Position numbers and translations under genes: made by a program. A stretch of 64,000 nucleotides of DNA, taken from Comamonas testosteroni TK102. Its GTDB lineage: Bacteria; Pseudomonadota; Gammaproteobacteria; Burkholderiales; Burkholderiaceae_C. The notes beneath the pieces are model-generated. The model was not told the origin of the DNA and made no database searches. It was given only the letters and a program-made list of their open reading frames with translations. Positions 56,203 to 64,000 of this stretch are shown here, one piece after another; within the stretch, counting starts at the first letter, position 1, and every line of letters starts with the position of its first letter. The stretch is from NCBI RefSeq assembly GCF_000739375.1, contig NZ_CP006704.1:5394001-5458000 (forward strand). The letters run 5' to 3'.

Positions 56203-56380
56203 GCGGGCAGTGTGCCAGCTCGGACGACATGCAAGGCATTCCGGTCAGTTTTCCCGGGATTTTCGGCCACCAACATCCGCCAGAGAAGCGGCAGCAGCTA
56301 TCAAATCAAAAGCAACTTTGCCCACGCATGTGCCATGCCATCCAGTTCGCAAGAGCCTGTTTGAGCCTGACAATGCGAGG

Positions 56381-57415
56381 ATGAGCGATACCCAAGACCC
56401 CTCTCACCCCTATGCGGACCTCACGCCCGATTGCGTGATCGATGCGCTGTGCAGCACGGGCCTTGTGCCGGACGGACGGCTGACGGCGCTGAGCTCCTAT
56501 GAAAACCGCGTCTATCTGGCCCACCAGGACGAGGGCGACAAGGTCGTCGCCAAGTTCTACCGTCCAGGCCGATGGAGCCGCGCCCAGATCGAGGAAGAAC
56601 ATGCCTTCTCCCAGGAGCTGGCGGCTGGCGAAGTTCCCGTGGTGGCACCGCTGGCGCTGCAAGGGCAGACCGTGCATGAGCATGCGGGCTTTCTGTTCAA
56701 CATCAGCCCCTGGCGCGGCGGGCGCCGCCCCGAGCTCGACGACTGGGAGGTGCTGGAATGGATAGGCCGTTTTCTGGCCCGCATCCACACCGTGGGGGCC
56801 GCCCAGCCCTTCACCCATCGCCCGGCGCTGAACCTGAAAAGCTTTGGCTACGAATCCATGCACTATCTTCTCGAACATGAGGTCGTCGCGCTCGAAGTAC
56901 GCAGCCGCTGGCAGCAGGCTTGCGACAAAGCTCTTTCATTGATAGCGCCATCCGCTGATGGATTAAGCGCTGCAGGCCATTTTTGCTTGCATTCTGCGAC
57001 GCAGATTCGCCTGCATGGCGACTGCCACCCGGGAAACATTCTCTGGACGCCTCTGGATGACGAAGGCCATGGCGGCCCGCATTTTGTCGATCTGGACGAT
57101 GCACGCAGCGGCCCCGCCGTGCAGGATCTGTGGATGCTGCTCTCGGGCGACCGAGGCCAGCAGACCCAGCAGCTGTCGGCCCTGCTCGAGGGTTATGAGC
57201 AGTTCCGCAGCTTCGACCGGCGCGAGCTGGCGTTGATCGAGCCTCTGCGCACCCTGCGCCTGCTGCATTACAGCGCCTGGCTGGCGCGCCGCTGGCAGGA
57301 CCCGATCTTTGCCATCAACTTCCCCTGGTTCGGCAGCACCGACTACTGGCAGGGCCAGGTGGACATGCTGAACGAACAGATCGAAGCCATGCAGCTGGAG
57401 CCGCTCTACGCCTAG
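56381..57415 (+). CDS. srkA: Stress-response serine/threonine protein kinase SrkA (YihE/RdoA)
   Basis: A 344-aa aminoglycoside-phosphotransferase-fold kinase known to counter stress-induced death. Blocks 'SSYENRVYLAHQDEGDKVVAKFYRPGRWS' (Lys of the ATP site), catalytic 'LHGDCHPGNILW' (D214) and metal-binding 'FVDLDDARSGPAVQDLWMLLSG' are intact. ATG 56381 lies directly after GAGG, which is tight spacing; no better start is seen. Residues about 187-207, just before the catalytic loop, are encoded by a lower-GC segment with a nested hairpin (56944-56971) that looks like inserted repeat DNA kept in frame. Confidence 0.9.
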   Translation: MSDTQDPSHPYADLTPDCVIDALCSTGLVPDGRLTALSSYENRVYLAHQDEGDKVVAKFYRPGRWSRAQIEEEHAFSQELAAGEVPVVAPLALQGQTVHEHAGFLFNISPWRGGRRPELDDWEVLEWIGRFLARIHTVGAAQPFTHRPALNLKSFGYESMHYLLEHEVVALEVRSRWQQACDKALSLIAPSADGLSAAGHFCLHSATQIRLHGDCHPGNILWTPLDDEGHGGPHFVDLDDARSGPAVQDLWMLLSGDRGQQTQQLSALLEGYEQFRSFDRRELALIEPLRTLRLLHYSAWLARRWQDPIFAINFPWFGSTDYWQGQVDMLNEQIEAMQLEPLYA

Positions 57416-57437
57416 GGCGGTCCATGCCTGCAAAGAG

Positions 57438-57899
57438 CTAGCAGCGCCCCTGCAAACGGCATTCCGGCACGAGCTGTCCGCGTGCATCGCGCCATTGCAC
57501 GGCATCGCTGCTCTGCGCGGGGGCAGCGGGCGGCACGGGCTGCACCTCTGGCGCCTGCGGGCGATTGGGGTCATGCAGCACGGTGGAGGATCCCACCCCG
57601 ACACCCACGCTGGCACCACCCACGCCGGTGGACGCGCCGACGCCAGCACTGCCCAGCACCTGCCCGCGCTGGTTGACGCCTACGCCCACACCGACAGGCC
57701 CGACACCCGTGCCGACGCCTGCGCTGAGACCGCCGCTGCCCAGACCCACGCCCACGGAAAACGGGCCCACCGGAATCCCGACGCCCACTCCGGCCCCGAC
57801 GGATCCGCAGGCGGGCAAGGCCAGCACCAGAGCGGCGGCGCAGACCGTGCTCAGGATTCTGTGATGACCGGGCTTGATGGTGACTGGCATGGAATTCAT
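57438..57899 (-). CDS. Gly/Val-rich repeat lipoprotein, unknown function
   Basis: A 153-aa predicted lipoprotein: the leader ends in LALPAC (Cys31), followed by a long imperfect Gly-Val repeat (about residues 34-105, units such as GVGVG, GVGTG, GVGAS). A Pro-rich linker and a C-terminal segment with two Cys ('PECRLQGRC') follow. The repeats suggest an extended or beta-rich surface structure. The start is ATG 57899, one base after the TetR stop; Met 57890 is an alternative. The close spacing suggests the same transcript as the regulator, which is unusual. It is convergent with srkA. Confidence 0.7.
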   Translation of the reverse strand: MNSMPVTIKPGHHRILSTVCAAALVLALPACGSVGAGVGVGIPVGPFSVGVGLGSGGLSAGVGTGVGPVGVGVGVNQRGQVLGSAGVGASTGVGGASVGVGVGSSTVLHDPNRPQAPEVQPVPPAAPAQSSDAVQWRDARGQLVPECRLQGRC

Positions 57900-57900
57900 C

Positions 57901-58608
57901 TCACTGACGTTGAACAGCCACATTGTCACCGGCCGTGCCCGCAAAAAGGTTATCAATCAGTAGCTCGACCAGCGGCTTGAGGGCCAGCTTCTGCGAGCCC
58001 TCAGAGGCCAGCAGGTTGTTGTGCACCAGCGCCATCCAGAACGGGCTGGCCAGCAACTGGGCACTGCGGCTGACCGAGCGGGTCCTGAGCTCCCCCTCTT
58101 TCACGGCCAGTGCCAGCAGATCCTGCACATAGTTCTGCCAGGCATCAAAAGCCAGCTCTTTGTACAGTCTGGCAAGCTCGGGCGCATGCCGTGCCTCGCT
58201 GAGAACCAGACGCGCCAGCATGCCGCGCTCGCTGCTGTCCACGGCCTCCAGCGTCGGCAGCAGACTGCGGCGCAGAAAGGCGCGCACCGTTTCGCCCTTG
58301 CGGCGCCGGAGCGGCTGATAGACGGCCGAATGCCGCAGCGCGTGCTCCACCACGCCTCGCAGCAGCTCGTCCTTGGACGGGTAGTAGAGATACAGCGTGC
58401 CCTTGGCCACCTGCGCGCGACAGGCAATGCGCTCCATGGTGCTGCGGGCCACGCCGCACTCCACGAACTCGGCCAGTGCGGCCTCGGCAATCTGCTGACG
58501 CGTCTGCGCCGTCTTGTCCAGACTCGGGCCGCGCGTGCGCCGCTGACGCTTTGCCTGCGGGCCGATATCCGGGTCTGCGCAAGGGGCAGCCGCTGCGCCA
58601 TCCGCCAT
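57901..58608 (-). CDS. TetR/AcrR-family transcriptional regulator
   Basis: A 235-aa repressor. An N-terminal basic stretch 'QAKRQRRTRGPSLDK' precedes the TetR helix-turn-helix 'IAEAALAEFVECGVARSTMERIACRAQVAKGTLYLYYPSKDELL'. The ligand-binding half is variable. The start is set at ATG 58608, with AAAGGA 9 nt upstream; earlier in-frame Met/TTG codons (58635, 58647) fall in the operator region. It is divergent from an MFS gene that it probably controls. Confidence 0.87.
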   Translation of the reverse strand: MADGAAAAPCADPDIGPQAKRQRRTRGPSLDKTAQTRQQIAEAALAEFVECGVARSTMERIACRAQVAKGTLYLYYPSKDELLRGVVEHALRHSAVYQPLRRRKGETVRAFLRRSLLPTLEAVDSSERGMLARLVLSEARHAPELARLYKELAFDAWQNYVQDLLALAVKEGELRTRSVSRSAQLLASPFWMALVHNNLLASEGSQKLALKPLVELLIDNLFAGTAGDNVAVQRQ

Positions 58609-58640
58609 GCGCTGAAATCCTTTTCTAGAATTCATAAAAT

Positions 58641-58654
58641 TGACCAATTAGTCA
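58641..58654. promoter_or_regulatory. Putative TetR operator
   Basis: TGACCAATTAGTCA is a near-perfect 14-bp dyad (12 of 14 symmetric) in the AT-rich gap between the divergent tetR and MFS genes. A further TTGACC/GGTCAA pair surrounds it. Placement over the tetR start region suggests repression of both genes. Confidence 0.55.
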
Positions 58655-58728
58655 TTTTTAATAATTCTAGGTCAAGCCGACTTGCCCACACCGGACATGC
58701 GGATGACTGCTCCACCCATGCTTTCCCA

Positions 58729-59937
58729 ATGCAATCCCGTCTGAGTCCCTATGCCTGGGTGTGCTTTTCCATGTGCGTCGGCGTCATGGGAACAGCGCTT
58801 GCCAGCCCGCTCTACCCGCTCTACCAGCAGGCCTGGGATCTGCAGCCCAGCCATATCACGCAGATTTTCGTGACCTATATGCTGGGCGCCTTGATCAGCC
58901 TGCTGTTTCTGGGCCGTCTGACCAACCTCTTCGGTTTTCTCAAAGTGCTGCGCCTGGGACTGATGGTGATGACCGTGGGCGTCATCGGCTCTGCCCTGTC
59001 CTGGAATACCTGGAGCCTGGGTGCCTCCCGCTTCATCATCGGCCTGGCCTCGGGGTTGATCACCACCTCGGCCTCCATAGGCATGACACAGCTCAATAAC
59101 AAGGGGGACCTGCAGCGTGCGGCTGCAACCACCAGCCTGACGATTGCCTTCGGCTTCGGCCTGGGGCCCGTGGTGGGCGGCCTGATGGCGCAATGGGTGC
59201 CATTCCCCCTGGTCAGCAGCTATCTGCCGCCCATCGCACTGAGCTTTCTGGGCATCCATGCGCTGTTCAGGATCCAGCTACCGGCGACCACTGCGCCCGT
59301 CCACAGCGCGCCCGGCCTGACGCTGAAAGATGTTCTTCCCAGCATCTCCCAGCCGCGCAAGCCCTTTATCTACCACTATGCGCTGGGCTGCATGGCGGCG
59401 TTTTCCGCCTTCGGCATGTTCAGCCTGTTTGCCGCCATGGCCCCCAGCTTCATGGCCCAGATGCTGCCCTGGCATGGACCTGCGGTCTCGGGCCTGTCCA
59501 TCGGCGTCATCCTGTTTCTGTCGGCCGGCATCCAGCTCATCGCCCGGCCCTACCCCACCAAGCGGCTGATCATCATCGGCTTCTTCGCCCTGGCGGCGAC
59601 CAATGCCCTGCTGGTTCTCAATCTGTTTGCCGGCTCGCCATGGCTGTTCGCACTGAGTGTGCTGAGCATGTCCTGCGGTCATGCACTGTGCAATCTGTCG
59701 GGCATGGCCGTGGTCAACAAGGTCTCCAAGCCCGTCAACCGCACGGGCCTGCTGTCCACCTATCTGGTCGTGGGCTATGTAGGCACCATCGTCCCCATCC
59801 TGGGCATGGGCTGGCTGTCCGACCATATCGGTCTGACGGGCGCACTGATAGCCTTTTGTGCCTGCCTGGGCCTGCTGTCGGCACTGCTGGGCGTCATCAG
59901 CGCACGGGCACGCGTGCTGCCCGTTCCGCGCCAGTGA
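58729..59937 (+). CDS. MFS transporter (putative efflux)
   Basis: A 402-aa major facilitator with 12 predicted helices. Motif A-like 'FLGRLTNLFGFLKVLRLG' follows helix 2, and 'RFIIGLASGLITTSASIGMTQL' fits helix 4. It has no N-terminal signal beyond helix 1. The start is ATG 58729 (MQSRLSPYAW); the very long upstream open frame is only an antisense shadow of the regulator gene. It is divergent from TetR and convergent with soxR (6-bp gap). Drug or metabolite export is likely; the substrate is unknown. Confidence 0.87.
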   Translation: MQSRLSPYAWVCFSMCVGVMGTALASPLYPLYQQAWDLQPSHITQIFVTYMLGALISLLFLGRLTNLFGFLKVLRLGLMVMTVGVIGSALSWNTWSLGASRFIIGLASGLITTSASIGMTQLNNKGDLQRAAATTSLTIAFGFGLGPVVGGLMAQWVPFPLVSSYLPPIALSFLGIHALFRIQLPATTAPVHSAPGLTLKDVLPSISQPRKPFIYHYALGCMAAFSAFGMFSLFAAMAPSFMAQMLPWHGPAVSGLSIGVILFLSAGIQLIARPYPTKRLIIIGFFALAATNALLVLNLFAGSPWLFALSVLSMSCGHALCNLSGMAVVNKVSKPVNRTGLLSTYLVVGYVGTIVPILGMGWLSDHIGLTGALIAFCACLGLLSALLGVISARARVLPVPRQ

Positions 59938-59943
59938 ACGCGG

Positions 59944-60501
59944 CTATCTAAAATGCGGGCCGGCCCCTTGCGCCGCCAGACAATCATGGTCGTTGCGCAG
60001 CGGGCAGGCCTGCAGAGACAGGCAGCCGCAGCCTATGCAGGAGTCGAGCTGATCCCTGAGCAGGGTCAGCATGGCAATGCGTGCATCGAGCTGTGCCTGC
60101 CAGTGCAAGGACAGGCGACTCCAGTCGGCCTTGCCGGGTACGCGGTTGGCCGGCAGATGGGCCAGTGCCTGCGCGATCTCGGCCAGGGGCACGCCCATGC
60201 GCTGAGCCACCTTGATCACGGCCACCCGTCTCAGCACCGCTCGCGCATAGCGGCGCTGGTTGCCCGCAGTGCGCGCACTCTCGATCAAGCCCTGCTTCTC
60301 ATAGAAATGCAGGGCCGATACCGCCACCCCGCTGCGGCTGGCGACCTCTCCCACACTGAGATCCGGCATTCCCTCAACCTCGGCCACCAGGCCGTTTCCG
60401 CATCCATTCATATCGCCGGTCTCTTCACACTTCACCGTCATCTCCCGCTGCTTTCCCGTTGTCCCTGTCTGGCCGCCATGACCGCAATCCTGTGTGGTCA
60501 T
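59944..60501 (-). CDS. soxR: Redox-sensitive MerR-family regulator SoxR
   Basis: A 185-aa regulator with an N-terminal MerR HTH 'LSVGEVASRSGVAVSALHFYEKQGLI' and a [2Fe-2S] site CX2CXCX5C formed by C155, C158, C160 and C166 ('CIGCGCLSLQAC'). It senses redox-active compounds and activates promoters with an elongated spacer. ATG 60501 is chosen because AAGAGG lies just upstream; this gives a 30-45 residue extension over E. coli SoxR, so an internal Met (for example MPDLSVGE) could be the true start. It is divergent from the RidA/MFS pair through a soxbox. Confidence 0.92.
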   Translation of the reverse strand: MTTQDCGHGGQTGTTGKQREMTVKCEETGDMNGCGNGLVAEVEGMPDLSVGEVASRSGVAVSALHFYEKQGLIESARTAGNQRRYARAVLRRVAVIKVAQRMGVPLAEIAQALAHLPANRVPGKADWSRLSLHWQAQLDARIAMLTLLRDQLDSCIGCGCLSLQACPLRNDHDCLAAQGAGPHFR

Positions 60502-60510
60502 ACAAACCTC

Positions 60511-60541
60511 TTGACCTCAAGCTTAGTTGAGGTTGAACAAT
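60511..60541 (+). promoter_or_regulatory. SoxR box and 19-bp-spacer promoter for ridA-like/MFS
   Basis: CCTCAAGCTTAGTTGAGG (60515-60532) is an 18-bp dyad closely matching the E. coli soxS operator. It sits between -35 TTGACC (60511-60516) and a -10-like AACAAT (60536-60541) with a 19-bp spacer, the over-long spacing that MerR-family activators correct. It should drive the rightward pair and overlap soxR's own promoter. Confidence 0.82.
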
Positions 60542-60612
60542 TCCAGCGGCTTCCGGAACAAAGGCCTGCTGCTGGCGGGCCCTGCCGGACAAGCCTTGCC
60601 TGAAAGACTTTC

Positions 60613-61107
60613 ATGGACGCCAAGCCCAGTTTCATTGCCCAAGCCCCTTCACCGCAACCGCGCTATCTGCAGCCCGCCGGTCTCTACGACAGCCTGCCCA
60701 ATGGCTACACCCATGTGGTCTCCGTTCAGGAGCCGCTGCGCTGGCTCTTCGTCTCGGGCCAGGGCGGAGAAAACGCCCTGGCCGAGCTGCCAGACAGCTT
60801 TGCCCTGCAGGCTGCGCAGGCTCTTGCCAACATCAGGACCGCCCTGGCCGCCGGTGGCGCGGACATGGGCCATGTGCTCAAGCTCACCGTGCTTATCGTC
60901 GATCATTCGCTGGAGCGCTTCGAGCACTGGCAAAGCGCCGTGAGAGAGCATTGGGGCAGCGGCGAGCCCGGCGACAGGCGGCCGCGCTTTCCGGCCTGCA
61001 CGCTGATTCCCGTGCCCAAGCTGGCCCTGCCCGGCATGCTGATCGAGGTGGAGGCCACGGCGGCCCTGTCCATGGCGATGGACGCCCAAGCCGCCATTGC
61101 CGCCTGA
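60613..61107 (+). CDS. RidA/YjgF-family protein
   Basis: A 164-aa Rid-superfamily protein. Conserved stretches are 'WLFVSGQGGEN', 'QAAQALANIRTALAAGGADMGHVLKLTVLIVD' and the C-terminal 'PACTLIPVPKLALPGMLIEVEATAAL'. The Arg that in RidA binds 2-iminobutanoate/pyruvate (in 'RxxxT') is not clearly kept here ('FPACTLIPV'), so imine deaminase activity is doubtful. It lies under the soxbox and is followed 19 bp later by an MFS exporter, suggesting a role in handling a redox-active metabolite. Confidence 0.82.
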   Translation: MDAKPSFIAQAPSPQPRYLQPAGLYDSLPNGYTHVVSVQEPLRWLFVSGQGGENALAELPDSFALQAAQALANIRTALAAGGADMGHVLKLTVLIVDHSLERFEHWQSAVREHWGSGEPGDRRPRFPACTLIPVPKLALPGMLIEVEATAALSMAMDAQAAIAA

Positions 61108-61126
61108 CCCTGCACCTGAGCGCCTC

Positions 61127-62335
61127 ATGAAAACCACAACACCAGCGGCCACCCCAGTCCTCTCCAGAACCACCCTGCTGCTCATGGCTACGGCCTGCGG
61201 CCTGTGCGCCGGAGCCAATTATTTCAATCAGCCCTTGCTCAACTCCATGGTCCAGCATCTGCAAATCAGCGATGCCCAGGCCTCCAGCACCGTGACCATG
61301 GCCCAGGTCTCCTATGGCCTGGGACTGCTGTTTCTGGTGCCGCTGGGCGATATGCTGGAGCGCCGCCGCCTGGTTCTGATCCTGATGCTGCTGGCCGCCT
61401 GCGGCATGCTGCTGTCGGGCATCAGCGGTCTGGCGGGCAGCTTCGCGCTGCTCGCCGCCGGCACCCTGATGGCCGGCGTGTTCTCGGTGGCTGCCCAGGT
61501 GCTGGTGCCCATGGCCGCCACCTTTGCCGCCCCTGGCGCCAGCGGGCGTGCCGTCGGCCTGGTCATGAGCGGCCTGCTGATCGGCATTCTGGCCTCGCGC
61601 AGCGTGGCGGGGATTCTGTCCGATCCGGGCGGCTGGAGCACCGTCTACTGGGTGGGGGCCAGCAGCACCGCCTTCATGGCCGTGCTGCTGGCACGGGCCC
61701 TGCCCAAGGCGGCTCCCGCCGCTCCCGTCAGCTATGGCGAAGTCATGAAGTCTCTGGGAGACTTGCTGCGCCGGCATCCGCGCCTGCGCAGCCGTGCGCT
61801 GATTGGCGGCACCGGCTTTGCCACCGTGAGCGTGCTGTTCTCCACCATGGCGCTGCTGCTGGCCGGGCCGGGCTTTGAACTATCGGACCTGATGATCGGC
61901 CTGATCGGCATCGTGGGCATTGCCGGCGCACTGATGGCCAATGTGGCCGGACGCATGGCCGACAAGGGACTGGAGCAGTCCGCCACACTGGCCGGCGCCA
62001 TTCTGATGCTGCTGGGCTGGCTGTGCCTGTGGCTGGGCGGCAGCAGCATCTGGTGGTTTCTGCTCGGTCTGCTGGTGGTCGACGGCGCCCTGCAGGCCCT
62101 GCACATCAGCAACCAGAACGTGGTCTATGCATTGGCGCCCGAGGCCAGATCGCGCATCAATGCCGTCTATATGACCACGTACTTTCTCGGAGCCTCCCTC
62201 GGCTCGGCACTGGGCTCGTGGGCCTGGCTGGCACATGGCTGGACCGGCACCAGTCTCATGGGCGGCCTGCTGGGCCTGCTCACCCTGGCTATGGTGCTCT
62301 GGGATCGCAGCCTGCTGGCACGTTCACGCAACTAA
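61127..62335 (+). CDS. MFS transporter (DHA1/YnfM-like, putative efflux), SoxR-linked
   Basis: A 402-aa transporter with 12 predicted helices. It opens 'LLMATACGLCAGANYFNQPLLNSM', typical of a group of betaproteobacterial MFS exporters, with motif A 'VPLGDMLERRRLVLIL' near residue 78. It probably exports a drug or redox-cycling compound under SoxR control. The start is ATG 61127; 10 further upstream codons overlap the RidA-like gene end and are less likely. A strong terminator follows. Confidence 0.87.
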   Translation: MKTTTPAATPVLSRTTLLLMATACGLCAGANYFNQPLLNSMVQHLQISDAQASSTVTMAQVSYGLGLLFLVPLGDMLERRRLVLILMLLAACGMLLSGISGLAGSFALLAAGTLMAGVFSVAAQVLVPMAATFAAPGASGRAVGLVMSGLLIGILASRSVAGILSDPGGWSTVYWVGASSTAFMAVLLARALPKAAPAAPVSYGEVMKSLGDLLRRHPRLRSRALIGGTGFATVSVLFSTMALLLAGPGFELSDLMIGLIGIVGIAGALMANVAGRMADKGLEQSATLAGAILMLLGWLCLWLGGSSIWWFLLGLLVVDGALQALHISNQNVVYALAPEARSRINAVYMTTYFLGASLGSALGSWAWLAHGWTGTSLMGGLLGLLTLAMVLWDRSLLARSRN

Positions 62336-62392
62336 TCAATTTTTATAGCTGGTAGCGACCTACCCATAAGCGATACAGCGAGGAATCATAAA

Positions 62393-62430
62393 AAAAATCC
62401 CCGCAGGGCCACCACTCTGCGGGGATTTTT
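62393..62430. terminator. Bidirectional rho-independent terminator between MFS and htpG
   Basis: AAAAATCCCCGCAG (62393-62406) and CTGCGGGGATTTTT (62417-62430) make a perfect 14-bp stem with a 10-nt loop and A/T-tracts on both sides. It serves the convergent MFS and htpG genes. Confidence 0.93.
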
Positions 62431-62449
62431 ATCGGGGAGAACGAACCGC

Positions 62450-64000
62450 TCAGGCCAGCAGCGCGTTCACACGCTTGACGTAAGCAGCCGGATCCTCGGG
62501 CATCCCGCCTTCAGCCAGCACGGCCTGGTCGAACAAAATCTGGGCCAGATCGTTGAAGTGGACGGAGCCGTCCAGCTTCTTGACCAGGGCGTGATCGGGG
62601 TTCACTTCCAGCACCGGCTTGGACTCGGGCGCGGCCTGGCCGGCCTGCTTGAGCAGGCGGGCCAGTTGCAGGCTCATGCCGCCGTCGCTGACCACCAGAC
62701 AGGCGGGCGAGTCGACTAGGCGGCTGGTGGCGCGCACGTCTTCAGCACGGTCCTTGAGTGCTTCCTTGAGCTTGGCCAGCACGGGCTTGAAGGCTTCGGC
62801 GGCTTCCTCGGCGGCCTTCTTCTCTTCCTCGTTCTGCAGCTTGCCCAGATCCACGGCACCCTTGGCCACGGACTGCAGCGGCGTGCCGTCAAAGTCGTGC
62901 AGATAGTTGAGCGCCCACTCATCCACGCGATCGGTCATCAGCAGGACTTCGATGCCCTTCTTCTTGAACACTTCGAGCTGCGGGCTGTTCTTGGCCGCAG
63001 CCAGGGTGTCGGCCGTGATGTAGTAGATCGCGTCCTGACCCTCCTTCATGCGAGCCTTGTAGTCGGCAAACGAGGTGTTCAGACCTTCATGCGTGGTGGT
63101 GGCGAAACGCAGCAGCTTGGCAATGCGCTCCTTGTTGCCGAAGTCCTCGCCCAGGCCTTCCTTGAGCACGGCGCCGAACTCGTTGTAGAACTGCGTGAAC
63201 TTGCCTTCCTTGGCCTTGTCCTCTTCGCTGACGACATCCTGCACGCCATCGGCAGCCTCAGCTGCGGCTTCATGCCTGTCATGCCGTGCCAGGTCTTCCA
63301 GCATCGAAAGCACGCGCTTGGCCGAGCCGTCGCGGATCAGGCGCACATCGCGGCTTTCCTGCAGCAGCTCGCGGCTCACGTTCAGCGGCAGATCGGCGGA
63401 GTCGATCACGCCCTTCACAAAGCGCAAGTACTGGGGCATCAGCGCCTCGGCATCGTCCATGATGAAGACGCGCTTCACATAGAGCTTGATGCCGGCGTGC
63501 TTGTCACGCTGGTACAGGTCGAACGGGGCCTTGGCGGGGATATAGAGCAGCTGCGTGTACTCGGTATTGCCTTCGACGCGGTTGTGGCTCCAGGTCAGCG
63601 GGTCCTCGAAGTCATGGCTGATGGCCTTGTAGAACTCCTTGTACTGCTCTTCCGTGATGTCCTTCTTGGCGCGGGTCCACAGGGCGCTGGCCTTGTTCAC
63701 GGTTTCCCATTCGCCGGTCTTGACCATCTCGCCGGGCTGATCGTTCTCGCCTTCCTTCCATTCTTCCTTTTCCATCAGGATGGGCAGGCTGATGTGGTCG
63801 GAGTATTTGGAGATGACCTGCTTGAGCTTGTAACCGTTGAGAAACTCCTCGGCGTCGTCACGCAGGTGCAGGATGATGCTGGTGCCGCGCTGGGCGCGTT
63901 CGATCTGCTCGATCTCGAAGTCGCCGGTGCCGCCGCTGATCCAGCGCACGCCGGCCGATGCCGGCGCACCGGCACGGCGGGTTTCCACGGTGATCTTGTC
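62450..64000 (-). CDS. htpG: Chaperone HtpG (Hsp90), N-terminal part cut by window edge
   Basis: ATP-dependent molecular chaperone; 516 codons plus stop are visible and the frame runs open off the right edge. Present are the end of the N-terminal ATPase domain ('[32 protein letters not shown]'), the middle domain ('[56 protein letters not shown]' region, including the catalytic Arg) and the C-terminal dimerisation domain ending '[12 protein letters not shown]'. The ATP-binding site itself lies beyond base 64000. It is convergent with the SoxR-linked MFS gene. Confidence 0.96.
   Translation of the reverse strand, partial: DKITVETRRAGAPASAGVRWISGGTGDFEIEQIERAQRGTSIILHLRDDAEEFLNGYKLKQVISKYSDHISLPILMEKEEWKEGENDQPGEMVKTGEWETVNKASALWTRAKKDITEEQYKEFYKAISHDFEDPLTWSHNRVEGNTEYTQLLYIPAKAPFDLYQRDKHAGIKLYVKRVFIMDDAEALMPQYLRFVKGVIDSADLPLNVSRELLQESRDVRLIRDGSAKRVLSMLEDLARHDRHEAAAEAADGVQDVVSEEDKAKEGKFTQFYNEFGAVLKEGLGEDFGNKERIAKLLRFATTTHEGLNTSFADYKARMKEGQDAIYYITADTLAAAKNSPQLEVFKKKGIEVLLMTDRVDEWALNYLHDFDGTPLQSVAKGAVDLGKLQNEEEKKAAEEAAEAFKPVLAKLKEALKDRAEDVRATSRLVDSPACLVVSDGGMSLQLARLLKQAGQAAPESKPVLEVNPDHALVKKLDGSVHFNDLAQILFDQAVLAEGGMPEDPAAYVKRVNALLA

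Noticed and set aside
58021..59937. 638-codon reading of the MFS gene starting inside the TetR gene
   Set aside because: The first 236 codons are antisense to tetR and carry no transporter similarity. MFS homology begins at ATG 58729.

Overview
The window is a high-GC chromosomal segment from a betaproteobacterium, most probably Comamonadaceae and Comamonas-like. This is inferred from the gene set (three orphan Bug/TctC solute receptors, DUF2501, DUF2905, the PhoH-YbeY pair, an MgtA/MgtC cluster) and from intergenic repeats of a kind common in that family. No rRNA, tRNA, CRISPR array, intact insertion sequence or prophage is visible. Both edge genes are cut: cca (5' part missing) at the left and htpG (N-terminal part missing) at the right.

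Layout. 0-11.3 kb is mostly housekeeping: cca, a 269-bp inverted-repeat element, an alcohol dehydrogenase, thioredoxin 2, a Bug receptor, a MidA-like methyltransferase, an overlapping folM-like/folB-like/ttcA run, envelope proteins, a histidine phosphatase and a D-threonine-aldolase-like enzyme. 11.4-18.0 kb is one minus-strand operon (amidohydrolase, solute-binding protein, two permeases, ATPase, flavin monooxygenase) that looks like uptake and cleavage of an organosulfur or related compound. 18.2-21.2 kb is a Bug receptor / M20 amidohydrolase / phosphoribosyltransferase operon. 21.4-23.2 kb encodes a fusion of an alkylglycerol-monooxygenase-like and a lysoplasmalogenase-like membrane protein.

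23.2-28.0 kb is the most interesting part: an mgtA-mgtC magnesium locus with a long, structured leader. It contains a sigma70-like promoter, a 21-codon ORF followed at once by a hairpin, a 65-aa small protein, a 41-codon ORF whose product begins Met-Asp-Pro-Asp-Pro (very like the enterobacterial Mg2+-sensing leader peptide MgtL), and a 107-aa protein just before mgtA. 28.2-36.2 kb holds ruvB and ruvA, unusually separated by three exported-protein genes, then phoH and ybeY. A 75-bp mobile-looking repeat lies between ruvA and phoH, and a second copy lies upstream of thioredoxin 2.

36.4-54.5 kb is a mix of transport and metabolism: a Bug receptor, TauE/SafE, DbpA helicase, two exported M20 peptidases, dtd with a CDF transporter, a c-di-GMP phosphodiesterase / AMP nucleosidase / degenerate GGDEF trio, a GMC oxidoreductase, 3-hydroxybutyryl-CoA dehydrogenase with a crotonase, and a NylB-like serine hydrolase. 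54.5-62.4 kb is a stress and efflux region with readable operators: OhrR/Ohr with a 24-bp palindrome, SrkA kinase, TetR/MFS, and SoxR with a soxbox driving a RidA/MFS pair. All calls rest on reading the sequence. No database search was run.
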